Positions 1 to 8,237 of a stretch of 24,151 bases of DNA are shown here, in pieces. Origin of the DNA: Lachnoclostridium sp. UBA739 (GTDB lineage: Bacteria > Bacillota_A > Clostridia > Lachnospirales > Lachnospiraceae); the NCBI GenBank assembly GCA_002297865.1, contig DBKX01000344.1, positions 1 to 24,151 of the forward strand. The letters run 5' to 3'. A program made the position numbers and the translations under genes. The notes beneath the pieces are model-generated. The model was not told the DNA's origin and did no database searches. It was given only the letters and a program-made list of their open reading frames with translations. Each line of letters opens with the position of its first letter. Within the stretch, counting starts at the first letter, position 1.

Positions 1-768
1 GAGAAAGATCATGATTACAAATACGCAACGGTAGTACACTGTGACACACCAAGTGGAATGCTTAATCCAATTCAGGACATTTGTCCCCTATTAAAACAAT
101 ATGGAATTATGACAGTTGTGGATTCTGTGTCAGGTATGTTTGGAGAAGACGTGCGAGTGGATGACTGGCAAATCGATCTATTATGTGGAGGTTCACAAAA
201 GGCAGTATCAGCACCGCCCGGATTAACATTTGTGGTGATAAGTGAGGATGCAAAAAAAGCAATGCATAATCGAAAGACTCCGATTGCATCATTTTATACC
301 AACCTGACCATCTTTGATGATTATTACGAAGCAAAATGGTTTCCATATACCATGCCGATTAGTGACATTTATGGATTAAGGGCAGCTTTTGATATGATTA
401 AAGCGGATGAAAAGATGCTTGAAAGACATGCAAAAATTGGTGAGGCTACAAGAGATGCTGTAAGACACGCGGGTCTTAAACTTCATCTGGAAAGTGGTTA
501 TTCTAATACAGTAACAGTGTTTGATGTTCCAGAAGGTGTTACAGCAGAACAGATTTTAACTGCCATGAGAGAGGATTATCAGATTATGCTGGCAGGGTCC
601 TTTGGCGAACTGGCAGGAAGTGTGATTCGAATTGGACATATGGGCGCTAATGCGAACTTTGAAGATATGATAGATACACTTCATGGGTTACAACAGGTTC
701 TTGTGAAGCTTGGGGTAGATATGAAGGCGGATATGGAAGAAATCTTTCGTTTGGCGTATATGGGATGA
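1..768 (+). CDS. Class V PLP aminotransferase, alanine/serine-glyoxylate type (5' end missing)
   Basis: The reading frame is open from the first base, so the N-terminus lies outside the window; about 255 C-terminal residues remain of a family normally 360-400 long. Visible family marks are a CDTPSGMLNP segment (the TSTG-like region), VVDSVS with the aspartate that contacts the PLP ring nitrogen, and GGSQKAVSAPPG, whose lysine is the expected Schiff-base residue. The C-terminal small domain keeps the SVIRIGHMG element. This pattern is closest to alanine-glyoxylate/serine-glyoxylate aminotransferases, and less like 2-aminoethylphosphonate transaminase. The enzyme would move an amino group between a small amino acid and a 2-oxoacid in the cytosol; the substrate cannot be read from the sequence. 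A hairpin terminator follows 50 bp downstream, so it probably belongs to a separate transcript from the next operon. Confidence 0.9.
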   Translation, partial: EKDHDYKYATVVHCDTPSGMLNPIQDICPLLKQYGIMTVVDSVSGMFGEDVRVDDWQIDLLCGGSQKAVSAPPGLTFVVISEDAKKAMHNRKTPIASFYTNLTIFDDYYEAKWFPYTMPISDIYGLRAAFDMIKADEKMLERHAKIGEATRDAVRHAGLKLHLESGYSNTVTVFDVPEGVTAEQILTAMREDYQIMLAGSFGELAGSVIRIGHMGANANFEDMIDTLHGLQQVLVKLGVDMKADMEEIFRLAYMG

Positions 769-817
769 ATTGAAAAACATGCAATAAGCCGATAGATAAG
801 TAAATAGTTTTAGTGGG

Positions 818-858
818 AAAGCATCGCAAAATTACTTCATGTAATGGAGCGATGCTTT
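818..858 (+). terminator. Intrinsic terminator after the aminotransferase gene
   Basis: AAAGCATCGC (818-827) pairs with GCGATGCTTT (849-858), a 10-bp outer stem. A second 5-bp stem, ATTAC/GTAAT (831-835 with 841-845), sits inside it, with a TTCAT loop and an AAA/GGA internal loop. The 3' side ends in TTTT followed by a T-rich stretch. Its place just after a stop codon and just before a new promoter and ribosome site supports a terminator. Confidence 0.8.
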
Positions 859-862
859 TCAT

Positions 863-891
863 TTGTCATTTATCTCATCTTGTGCTACTAT
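863..891 (+). promoter_or_regulatory. Candidate sigma-A promoter for the lipid-like operon
   Basis: TTGTCA (863-868, five of six matches to the -35 consensus) is followed after 17 bp by TACTAT (886-891, four of six to the -10). A TATAAA at 889-894 is a competing -10, but its 20-bp spacer is long. The site lies between the terminator and the AGGAGG of the first operon gene, where a promoter is expected. The -10 match is moderate. Confidence 0.45.
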
Positions 892-921
892 AAAACCACA
901 AGAACAAAGGAGGTAATAATT

Positions 922-1941
922 ATGTATATATGTAAAACATGTTCTCTTCCAGACAATTACCCAGGTATGCAGATGGGGAAAAATGGTTCATGTAACTACT
1001 GTCAGTTCTATGAAGAACACAAATCCATACTGACAGATTATGATAATTTAGAATCCGCTTTTCTGAATTATTTGGCACAGGCAAAAGAAACAGCTGCTAA
1101 AAATGGAAGTCGTTACGATTGTTTAGTAGGTTTTAGCGGTGGCAAGGACAGTACATATATCATTTATCAATTAAAAGAAAAATACAATATGCGGGTGCTG
1201 GCTTTTACGTACGATAATGGTTTCTGTACAGATTATGGAAGAAACAATATTAACAAAGTTCTAGAACAGATAAATGTGGATTATCAGACATTTAAACCAA
1301 ATGTACAAACATCTCAATTCCTTAATCGAGAAGCTGTTAAATTTGCAAAACACTTCTGTGCTGTCTGCTTTCATCAGATGCACTATTATTCCTTGCTTAC
1401 AGCAAAAGAAAAAGGAATTCCATTAATTATCAATGGTCGATCCAGAGGACAAGTATTGCAGCGGGCATTAGACACCCAATATTTAGAACCTTTTATGCCA
1501 ACTTACGGTTTGAAACAGTTTGAATACCAAATGTTAAAGAAAGTAAATGAAAAAATGAATCAAGCAGGCGATGCAAGCGGTAGGATTGATTATCTGGATG
1601 GCGTAAACATTCAGATGTTATCGTATTTTATGTATCATTCTTATGATGCTGACAAAATTGTGGAGTTCCTTCAGAAAAAAATCAATTGGGAACCACCAAA
1701 AAAGGGAGAAAAGCATCCAGACTGCTGGGCGCACAATATGGCAGAATATTTTCACTTAGAACGAAGTGGCTTTCCTCAGTCAACAGGAGAATTAGCAGTG
1801 GAAGTTAGAGAAGGAAAAGTGAAACGTGAAGATGCCATTAGCCAGATGGAGCAGGATAGAAAACATTATCAGATGGTTTCAAAAGAAGAACAAATGCGCT
1901 TTTATGATACAATTGCATACAAGGAGGGAGTGAAGTCGTAA
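922..1941 (+). CDS. PP-loop ATPase, N-acetyl-sugar amidotransferase (WbpG/PseA) like
   Basis: A 339-residue protein. The ATG at 922 is chosen because an AAAGGAGG site lies 7 nt before it; the frame stays open upstream, but those codons fall in the terminator and promoter. Cys4, Cys7, Cys24 and Cys27 (CKTC...CNYC) form a zinc-ribbon-like head typical of the WbpG/PseA family, and SGGKDS at residues 72-77 is the PP-loop that binds ATP for adenylation. Further cysteines (CAVC near residue 150, and a HPDC motif near residue 268) are seen. Family members use ammonia from a partner HisH-like glutaminase to convert an acyl or carbonyl oxygen to an amidine or amide on a sugar; other PP-loop enzymes add sulfur. 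No glutaminase partner is present in the window, so the true substrate is open. It is the first gene of a run of closely packed genes, which suggests a role in activating and aminating or thiolating a pathway intermediate. Confidence 0.75.
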   Translation: MYICKTCSLPDNYPGMQMGKNGSCNYCQFYEEHKSILTDYDNLESAFLNYLAQAKETAAKNGSRYDCLVGFSGGKDSTYIIYQLKEKYNMRVLAFTYDNGFCTDYGRNNINKVLEQINVDYQTFKPNVQTSQFLNREAVKFAKHFCAVCFHQMHYYSLLTAKEKGIPLIINGRSRGQVLQRALDTQYLEPFMPTYGLKQFEYQMLKKVNEKMNQAGDASGRIDYLDGVNIQMLSYFMYHSYDADKIVEFLQKKINWEPPKKGEKHPDCWAHNMAEYFHLERSGFPQSTGELAVEVREGKVKREDAISQMEQDRKHYQMVSKEEQMRFYDTIAYKEGVKS

Positions 1942-2589
1942 TTGAAGAAATGGTATCAGTACCAAAAAGAACGGTTTCCACTTTGGTTCTATTTACCCTT
2001 TTCAGCAGCTTTTACATGGAGTACAATGTGTATTGCAGGCAACGGGAGAAAGGCGATACTATTTCTTTATTTGTGGTTCATGGTGCTCAGTTTTTTCATG
2101 CTGTTTCGAATAGCAGATGAGCACAAGGATTATGAAGAAGATTGTATAAAACATCCAGAGCGGCCCGTCCAGAGAAAACTAGTATCCTTAAAGGAATTAA
2201 AAAAGATTGGGGCAGCATTATTAGTTGTTCAGATGCTAGTTACCATTATATGTTACCCTATAACAGTTCCAATTTACGTAATTATATTATTTTATTTTTT
2301 ATTAATGACAAAGGAGTTTTACCTAAGGACTATTCTAAAAAGACATTCTTTCATTTATGGTGCATTACACCAAATCGTCTTAGTTTTACTAGATTATCTA
2401 ATCATAATCACATCTAAGCTGACTTATCAAGTAACAAAACATCCAATGTACTATTTATATGCCATAGGACGGTTTCTATGCTTTTTTAGCGTTTTTTCAT
2501 TTAAGGAAATGCATAAGAAAGGTCTGTTAATGTTGGCTTATTTTTTGACTGCTCTATTGATGGGAGCAGCCTGTTATCTTTACTTGTGA
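1942..2589 (+). CDS. Short UbiA-like membrane prenyltransferase homologue
   Basis: A 215-residue hydrophobic protein with about six or seven membrane segments. It starts with TTG directly after the previous stop codon, with AAGGAGGG 13 nt upstream. Residues 59-67 hold Asp59, Asp63 and Asp67 in DxxxDxxxD spacing, followed by HPERPVQRKLVS, which matches the first aspartate-rich motif and following arginine-proline segment of UbiA-family intramembrane prenyltransferases. Those enzymes bind a prenyl diphosphate through Mg2+ and transfer the prenyl group to an acceptor. The second aspartate motif is not evident (the C-terminal stretch reads FSFKEMHKKG), and the protein is shorter than the usual 280-300 residues, so it may be a reduced or inactive member, or act on a phosphorylated substrate differently. 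The phytol/dolichol-kinase-like gene four genes further on fits a prenyl or long-chain alcohol theme. Confidence 0.6.
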   Translation: MKKWYQYQKERFPLWFYLPFSAAFTWSTMCIAGNGRKAILFLYLWFMVLSFFMLFRIADEHKDYEEDCIKHPERPVQRKLVSLKELKKIGAALLVVQMLVTIICYPITVPIYVIILFYFLLMTKEFYLRTILKRHSFIYGALHQIVLVLLDYLIIITSKLTYQVTKHPMYYLYAIGRFLCFFSVFSFKEMHKKGLLMLAYFLTALLMGAACYLYL

Positions 2590-2601
2590 GAGGAGTAGTA
2601 T

Positions 2602-5238
2602 ATGTATCAGTATTGTATCAATAAAAATGAAGTGAGAGAAGAAGATTATCCATTACTAGGAGGCAAAGCGTTATCGTTTGCAAAACTAAGAGAGTATTGT
2701 TTGCCAATACCCGACTGGTTTGTTGTGAAAAGTCAAGCATTTTATTCTTGTTTGACAGAGAAACAGAAAAGAGTGTTAGAACATAATGACTGGAAAGAGG
2801 CAAAAAGGGAGTTAGAGAATTTTGAGTTATCCGATGGTGTGTTAAAAGAAATTCACGCACAGATAGAGGTGTTAGGCGGAGAATACTTTGCGGTTCGCTC
2901 TTCTGCTCTTAGTGAAGATGGTTTGGAAACGTCCTTTGCAGGGCAGTTTGAATCTTATCTTTGGCTGTCAAAAGATGAAATTGTAACCCATATTAAGAAA
3001 TGTTTTTTATCAGGATTTTCGGAGAGAGTATTGGAATATCGGAAACAAAATCATTTAAGAGGAACGTTGGAAGTGCCATCAGTTATTGTTCAGAAAATGG
3101 TGAATGCAGACTGTGCTGGAGTGTGCTTTGCAGTGAATCCTCAAAATGCAGACATTAAAACAAGTGTGGTTAGTGCTGTATTTGGCTTAGGAAGTGCGTT
3201 GGTGGATGGAGTAGCAAATGCAGATACCTATTACATAGAAAGTGTCAAAAAGCTCGTAGATGAAAATGTACCTAAAAAAAATATAATGCATGTCGTTGAG
3301 GGAAACAAGGTAGTGCAAAAAAAAGTTTCGGAGGCAAAATGCAGTCAGCCTGTATTATCCAATGAGCAAGCAGTAGAAGTTGCACAGCTTGCCAAAAAGA
3401 CCAGCCGACTGCTAAGAAAGTACCAGGATATTGAGTGGGCTTATGAAAATGGTAAGTTATATCTTTTGCAAAGCAGACCTATCACATCTTTAAAAAATGT
3501 AATGCCAGTCTTGGAACGTGCAACCATATTTGATAATAGTAATATTGCGGAAAGTTATAATGGAGTAACGTTACCTCTTACATTTTCGTATATTCGAATT
3601 GCCTATGATGGAGTATACAGGCAGTTTTGCAAAATGTTTGGTGTGACCAAGAAGCAGATTAAGAAAAATGACAGGACATTTCGTAATATGCTTGGCATGA
3701 CAGATGGACGGGTGTATTACAATATGCGTTCTTGGTACAATATGATGTCTATTCTGCCAGGTTATAAGTTCAATAAGGAATTTATGGAGCAGATGATGGG
3801 AGTTAAGGAGAAACTTCCTGACGAATTTGTTATTCAAGAAGAAAAGAAAGTAAACAAGATAGAAAAAATAGCAGACGGTTTTCACTTTTTCTGGAGCATT
3901 ATTATGTTTGGAGTACAGTATGTTACGTTAAACAGGAAAATAAAACGGTTCTACAAAATGATAAAGAATACGTTGGGAAAAGTGGACGTTTCCTCTCTTA
4001 CAATGAATGAATTATACGAATATTTAAATAAAGTAGGATACACCACTATGGAAGGATGGGATGCTCCTTTAATCAATGATTTCTTTACTATGATATATCA
4101 CGGAATTTTACGCAAGTTATGCGATACATGGGTTGGTATTGATGGCATCTGTAATGCCTTACTGTGTGGACAAGGAGGGATTATCAGTGCAAAGCCTGCG
4201 AAAATGATATGGAAAATGAGTCAGATGGGAATACGGGAAACCAGTTTAGTCAAATGTCTTTTGGAAGGAACAATTGGAGAGATCGAAGAAGAACTGAAGC
4301 AAAATCCAATTTTAGAAGAGATGATAGAAACATACTTAGATGAGTTTGGCGACCGCTGCCTAGATGAACTGAAAATGGAATCAGAATCCGTTCGTGAAAA
4401 TCCCCTTTTACTGTATCGTACCATCGGAGAAACTACGAAACACAGTGCCAGCGCAGCAAGCAAGGTTTCGAATAAAATAGCGGAAGAGGCGTACAAAAAG
4501 GCAATGAATAAACTTTCAGGCAAACCGTTTAAGAAACTGATTTTCAAAAGAATTATGCATAATGCAGGAAGGTTTGTACGAAATCGAGAGAATCTAAGGT
4601 TTGAGAGAACAAAAGTATTTGGATGTGTAAGAAGTATCCTTAATGAGATGGGAGTACGACTTGCAAGTACACAGGCATTAGAAGATAGTAAAGATATTTT
4701 TTATCTGAATATAGAAGAAATTCTTTCTTATATAGATGGAACCGCAACCACGTATCGGCTTAAGGATTTGGTATCTGTCAGAAAAAAAGAATATGCATAT
4801 TATCAAACCTTGCCTGAAACACCTAGATTTATGGTATACGGTCAAGTCGGTCAAGCAATAAAAGCAAAACAACATGAAGTCAAGCAAAAAGGAACAGTAC
4901 AAAATGTACTAAAAGGGATTCCATGTAGTCCAGGTGTAGTAGAAGGAAAAGCAAGAGTCATATTTGACTGCCGTAATGCAGTGATGAAAGAAGGAGAGAT
5001 TTTAGTAGCCAATCATACGGACCCAGGCTGGATTATGCTGTTTAATCAAGCCAGTGCCGTTGTAGTAGAATGTGGAAGTCTTCTCTCTCATGCGGCAATT
5101 GTATCGAGAGAAATGGGAATTCCATCCGTAGTTGCAGTTGATGAGGTATCGAAACGGTTGCATACAGGTGACTTCATCCGTGTCAATGGCTCGACAGGAA
5201 CGGTTGAAATTTTGGAAACCACAGGTGAAGCAGAATAA
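2602..5238 (+). CDS. PEP synthase / rifampin phosphotransferase-like ATP-dependent dikinase
   Basis: An 878-residue protein with a GAGAGGAG ribosome site just before the ATG. The N-terminal 300 residues are the ATP-grasp (PPDK N-terminal) domain: a PLLGGKALSFAKL start, FAVRSSALSEDG near residues 96-107 and the ATP-side QSRPI near residue 293. A middle region (about 310-770) begins NSNIAESYNG...PLTFS, as in the rifampin phosphotransferase branch. The C-terminal swivelling domain starts GIPCSPGVVEGKA and carries the phospho-carrier His830 in GSLLSHAAIVSREMGIPSVV. The PEP/pyruvate TIM barrel of true PEP synthase is absent. By family knowledge, ATP would be split to AMP and phosphate, with the beta-phosphate passing via His830 to an acceptor. 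The acceptor is unknown; given the neighbours it could be a hydroxyl group on a lipid or its precursor. An antibiotic-phosphorylating resistance role is the alternative reading. Confidence 0.8.
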   Translation: MYQYCINKNEVREEDYPLLGGKALSFAKLREYCLPIPDWFVVKSQAFYSCLTEKQKRVLEHNDWKEAKRELENFELSDGVLKEIHAQIEVLGGEYFAVRSSALSEDGLETSFAGQFESYLWLSKDEIVTHIKKCFLSGFSERVLEYRKQNHLRGTLEVPSVIVQKMVNADCAGVCFAVNPQNADIKTSVVSAVFGLGSALVDGVANADTYYIESVKKLVDENVPKKNIMHVVEGNKVVQKKVSEAKCSQPVLSNEQAVEVAQLAKKTSRLLRKYQDIEWAYENGKLYLLQSRPITSLKNVMPVLERATIFDNSNIAESYNGVTLPLTFSYIRIAYDGVYRQFCKMFGVTKKQIKKNDRTFRNMLGMTDGRVYYNMRSWYNMMSILPGYKFNKEFMEQMMGVKEKLPDEFVIQEEKKVNKIEKIADGFHFFWSIIMFGVQYVTLNRKIKRFYKMIKNTLGKVDVSSLTMNELYEYLNKVGYTTMEGWDAPLINDFFTMIYHGILRKLCDTWVGIDGICNALLCGQGGIISAKPAKMIWKMSQMGIRETSLVKCLLEGTIGEIEEELKQNPILEEMIETYLDEFGDRCLDELKMESESVRENPLLLYRTIGETTKHSASAASKVSNKIAEEAYKKAMNKLSGKPFKKLIFKRIMHNAGRFVRNRENLRFERTKVFGCVRSILNEMGVRLASTQALEDSKDIFYLNIEEILSYIDGTATTYRLKDLVSVRKKEYAYYQTLPETPRFMVYGQVGQAIKAKQHEVKQKGTVQNVLKGIPCSPGVVEGKARVIFDCRNAVMKEGEILVANHTDPGWIMLFNQASAVVVECGSLLSHAAIVSREMGIPSVVAVDEVSKRLHTGDFIRVNGSTGTVEILETTGEAE

Positions 5239-5263
5239 AATTGATTTCAGAGAGGAGAAGGCA

Positions 5264-6370
5264 ATGAAAAGTGAAATAGAACAATACGCAGATTTCTCAA
5301 GAATACGATATGCCCAGTGTTGGGAAGATGCAGATATTTTATTAAAGGCATTACAGGTAAAAGAAGGTGGTCATTATGTATCCATTGCTTCTGCGGGAGA
5401 TAATTCATTCGCAATTTTGGCAAATAATCCAGGAAAGGTAATTGCCGTTGACTTAAATGAAAGCCAGCTTTGCTGTGTGGAACTTCGTAAGGAGGCATAT
5501 CGCAGTTTAAACTATGAAGAATTTTTGCATTTTGCTGGTGTTACAGAAGGGAATAAGAATCAGCGTGAAGATATTTATTTTTCCATTCGAAATCAGCTTA
5601 GTGTTCCATGCAGAAAATTTTGGGATAAAAATCTAGATGTGATACGAAAGGGATTTATACATGGAGGAAAATTTGAGCATTACTTTGAATTATTCCGTAA
5701 ATACATACTTCGTTTGGTACATAGCAAGAAATGCATTGATAGTATGTTTCGGGCAAGGACAGAGTCAGAACGAATTCAATTTTATTATAAAGTATGGAAT
5801 AATCGGCGCTGGCGCTTGCTTTACCACATTTTCTTTTCAAGAAGATTGCTAGGAAAAATAGGGCGAGATGAAGCATTTTTTAATTACGTAGACGGTAATG
5901 TTGCGGAAAGAATTTTAAGAAGAACAGAAAGGGGGTTCTTCAAGGTTCCTATGCATGAAAATCCATATTTACATTATGTCGTGTATGGCAACTATGATCT
6001 CAATGTACTTCCGTACGCTTTCCGAAAAGAGAATTTTGAAGTAATCAAGAAAAACATAGATAGACTTGAGATTCGGAAGCAGTCCTTGGAAGAGTATCTA
6101 AAAGAAATTCCAGAATCAGAAGTGGATGGATTCAATTTGAGTGATATTTTTGAATACATGTCAGAGGAAAATATGCAGTTTTTGTATGAGAAAATTTTAA
6201 AGGCAAGTAAAAGTGGAGCCAGGCTTGCCTACTGGAATATGCTTGTTCCAAGAAGCTGTCCGAAGAAATTTTACACGAAGGTAAATAGAAAAAAAGAATT
6301 ATCAAAGAAATTAACACTAGAAGACAAAGCTTATTTTTATCACCACTTTGTTGTAGAGGAGGTAAAGTAA
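5264..6370 (+). CDS. BtaA-like (DUF3419) S-adenosylmethionine:3-amino-3-carboxypropyl transferase
   Basis: A 368-residue protein. The ATG at 5264 is preferred because AGAGAGGAGAAGG precedes it; the open frame reaches back to 5132 inside the previous gene. The N-terminus has YAQCWEDADILLKAL (residues 16-30) and a Rossmann-like SAM site at 40-69 with SIASAGDNSFAIL, then VIAVDLNESQL. These are hallmarks of DUF3419/BtaA. In Rhodobacter, BtaA moves the 3-amino-3-carboxypropyl group of SAM onto diacylglycerol to give the homoserine ether lipid, which the methyltransferase BtaB then trimethylates. No BtaB is found here. The protein probably works on a lipid hydroxyl at the membrane surface. The next gene's ATG touches its stop codon, and its GAGGAGG lies within this gene's last codons, which points to coupled translation. 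Confidence 0.8.
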   Translation: MKSEIEQYADFSRIRYAQCWEDADILLKALQVKEGGHYVSIASAGDNSFAILANNPGKVIAVDLNESQLCCVELRKEAYRSLNYEEFLHFAGVTEGNKNQREDIYFSIRNQLSVPCRKFWDKNLDVIRKGFIHGGKFEHYFELFRKYILRLVHSKKCIDSMFRARTESERIQFYYKVWNNRRWRLLYHIFFSRRLLGKIGRDEAFFNYVDGNVAERILRRTERGFFKVPMHENPYLHYVVYGNYDLNVLPYAFRKENFEVIKKNIDRLEIRKQSLEEYLKEIPESEVDGFNLSDIFEYMSEENMQFLYEKILKASKSGARLAYWNMLVPRSCPKKFYTKVNRKKELSKKLTLEDKAYFYHHFVVEEVK

Positions 6371-7321
6371 ATGCTAAGTGGGTCTGAAACGGTATTTGTG
6401 GGTCTGTTGACTTTTTATTTGTCCATGGGACTTATTCACAAATTTCGATATGTAATCGGTGAAAAATATACTCGGAAAATGATTCATATTATGAATGGTA
6501 TTGTAGCAGCAAGTGCAACATTTGTTACAAGACCATCAAATTACTGGGCAGTAAGCCTGACAGCGGTATTTACATGTTCATCCTTGGTCTTATTACGTTT
6601 TCTTTCTAAGAAGAAGTCTGTCTATGGTGAGGCTATGTATACCACATCAAAATACGAGTCATATGGGGAGGTATTGTTCCCTGTAATGTTTTTACTTCTG
6701 CCACCTGTGACCCATCTTGATTTTAAAACCTATTGTCTGCCTGTTTTAATCATAACATTAAGTGATGCAGCAGCAGCGCTGATTGGACGGAATGTAAAAA
6801 GTCTGGTAATTAGTGATAAAGAAGAAGGAACCAAGACACTGGCAGGTAGTGGGAGCTTTTTTCTAGTCACATGTTTGATTCTGTTAATTGGTTTGCAGTG
6901 GGAGAACTATGTTATGGACATTTGCCTAGTAGGCATCATCCTTTTAATTAGTTTAAGTCTTACTGTTTTGGAAGCTACTTGTATCAACGGAGCAGATAAC
7001 CTTTTGATACCCTTAAGCGTATATTTTTATCTAAAGCATTTGAATGATTTGCATTATAGCATAGAATTGCTGTATCTAGGTGTCTTTGTTCTCTTGGTAA
7101 TGTGGAAGACTCCAATTAAGAAGTCGCTTCTATTAAAAATGCAGATGCTTAATTTCTGGTTCATGTTCAGTCTTTGTATAGGATGGCGGGCAGGTATGCT
7201 AGTGTTTGTGCCTTACATTGTTTACTTTCTCACAACACGACCAAAAAAAACAACAGTCGTGCAAACAAGATGGCTTCAAGATTGTTTGGTAATAGGATGT
7301 TTTATATTTAGTATAATCTAG
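6371..7321 (+). CDS. Phytol/dolichol kinase-like (VTE5/SEC59 family) membrane protein
   Basis: A 316-residue polytopic membrane protein starting at the base after the previous stop. The conserved elements of the CTP-dependent polyprenol kinase family appear in order: RKMIHIMNG at residues 35-43, LSDAAAALIGRN at 130-141 (the nucleotide-binding region), GTKTLAGSGSFF at 153-164, and E201 followed by GADNLLIPL at 207-215. Family members phosphorylate phytol, dolichol or diacylglycerol using CTP or another NTP. About 90 further hydrophobic residues follow the core and form extra membrane segments. In this operon it may phosphorylate a prenyl or long-chain alcohol for the UbiA-like protein, or act on the BtaA-type lipid. 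Family assignment is good; the substrate is inference. Confidence 0.75.
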   Translation: MLSGSETVFVGLLTFYLSMGLIHKFRYVIGEKYTRKMIHIMNGIVAASATFVTRPSNYWAVSLTAVFTCSSLVLLRFLSKKKSVYGEAMYTTSKYESYGEVLFPVMFLLLPPVTHLDFKTYCLPVLIITLSDAAAALIGRNVKSLVISDKEEGTKTLAGSGSFFLVTCLILLIGLQWENYVMDICLVGIILLISLSLTVLEATCINGADNLLIPLSVYFYLKHLNDLHYSIELLYLGVFVLLVMWKTPIKKSLLLKMQMLNFWFMFSLCIGWRAGMLVFVPYIVYFLTTRPKKTTVVQTRWLQDCLVIGCFIFSII

Positions 7322-7334
7322 GAGGAAAAGTTAG

Positions 7335-8237
7335 ATGGATGTTAAATATGATACATATCAAGCGACATGGACTTACGTGGGAGATAAAGGAACGGTGACA
7401 GCTTGGTATCATGATGTACCAAAAGGTTTGAAAGGAGAGCAAATCGGTGTAATTGGAGCATTTCGTGCATCGGATGAGGCAGTTGCGCTCGAATTAATTC
7501 AGAAAGCGGTGTCTTACTTAGAAGAACATAAGGTGGCATACATTGTGGGACCGATGAATCAGAACACTTGGCATAGTTACCGTTTTCTTTTAGAAACAGA
7601 ACGACAGAGCCCATTTCTTATGGAACCATCACAGCCAAAGGAATATGTAGAATGGTTTCAAAGAGCAGGATTTTTGCCCCATCAGAATTACTACTCTTTT
7701 GCTAATAAACTCATTCATTTTATCAAATCAAAAGAAGAGTTAGAACTCATTTATGAGGAAAAAGGCATTATAATACAGGATGCCTCGGCCTTTACTGACG
7801 AAGAGATACTAAGAATGAACTACGATATCTCAAAGCGGAGTTTTATCAATAATATATATTATACTCCAATCGACTATGAGGAGTACGAAGATATCTATAA
7901 GCCTGCAATTTCAATGCTTCAGAAAAAATATTTGTATTATGCATTTGCAGAACAGAAAGCAATTGGATTTCTGCTTGGAATACCGGATTTTGCAGAGATA
8001 CAGAATGGGCAGCCATTAAAGACCATATTGTTTAAGACATTTGCTGTGCTTCCAGAGTATCAAAAACTTGGTCTTGCAACTGCTTTAATGGGTTGCGTTG
8101 CACATGTCGCAAAAGCAAATGGATTAACCAATGGAGTTATGGCCCTTGTTCACGAAAATAACCATACGATGCATATGCTTCCGAACCAGCATATGTGTAG
8201 TCATTATGTACTTTACAGGAGGGATTGCAGTGAATGA
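7335..8237 (+). CDS. Two-part GNAT-family acyltransferase
   Basis: A 300-residue soluble protein with an AGGAGGAAAAG site before the ATG. The N-terminal half holds an IGVIGAFRASDE...GPMNQNTWHSYRF pattern, seen in a family of tandem GNAT-like proteins. The C-terminal half has the acyl-CoA site, with KTFAVLPEYQKLGLATALM near residues 233-251, including the Q/K-x-x-G-L-A turn that binds the pantetheine pyrophosphate. It would transfer an acyl group from CoA (or a carrier protein) to an amine. Its last codons overlap the start of the acyl-adenylating enzyme by 8 bp, so the two products are probably made together; activation by one and transfer by the other is a natural reading. The substrates are not known. 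Confidence 0.75.
   Translation: MDVKYDTYQATWTYVGDKGTVTAWYHDVPKGLKGEQIGVIGAFRASDEAVALELIQKAVSYLEEHKVAYIVGPMNQNTWHSYRFLLETERQSPFLMEPSQPKEYVEWFQRAGFLPHQNYYSFANKLIHFIKSKEELELIYEEKGIIIQDASAFTDEEILRMNYDISKRSFINNIYYTPIDYEEYEDIYKPAISMLQKKYLYYAFAEQKAIGFLLGIPDFAEIQNGQPLKTILFKTFAVLPEYQKLGLATALMGCVAHVAKANGLTNGVMALVHENNHTMHMLPNQHMCSHYVLYRRDCSE

Noticed and set aside
1..768. 2-aminoethylphosphonate transaminase (PhnW) assignment, hinting at a phosphonate cluster
   Set aside because: The SQKAVSAPPG and RIGHMG details fit alanine/serine-glyoxylate aminotransferases better, and no PEP mutase or phosphonopyruvate decarboxylase is in view; a terminator also separates it from the next operon.
844..921. N-terminal extension of the PP-loop ATPase to 844
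   Set aside because: These codons overlap the terminator hairpin and the promoter; ATG 922 has a strong AAAGGAGG site and gives the expected zinc-ribbon N-terminus.
2142..2417. Plus-strand open frame inside the UbiA-like gene
   Set aside because: The other frame gives a coherent membrane protein with the DxxxDxxxD motif; this one has no domain character.
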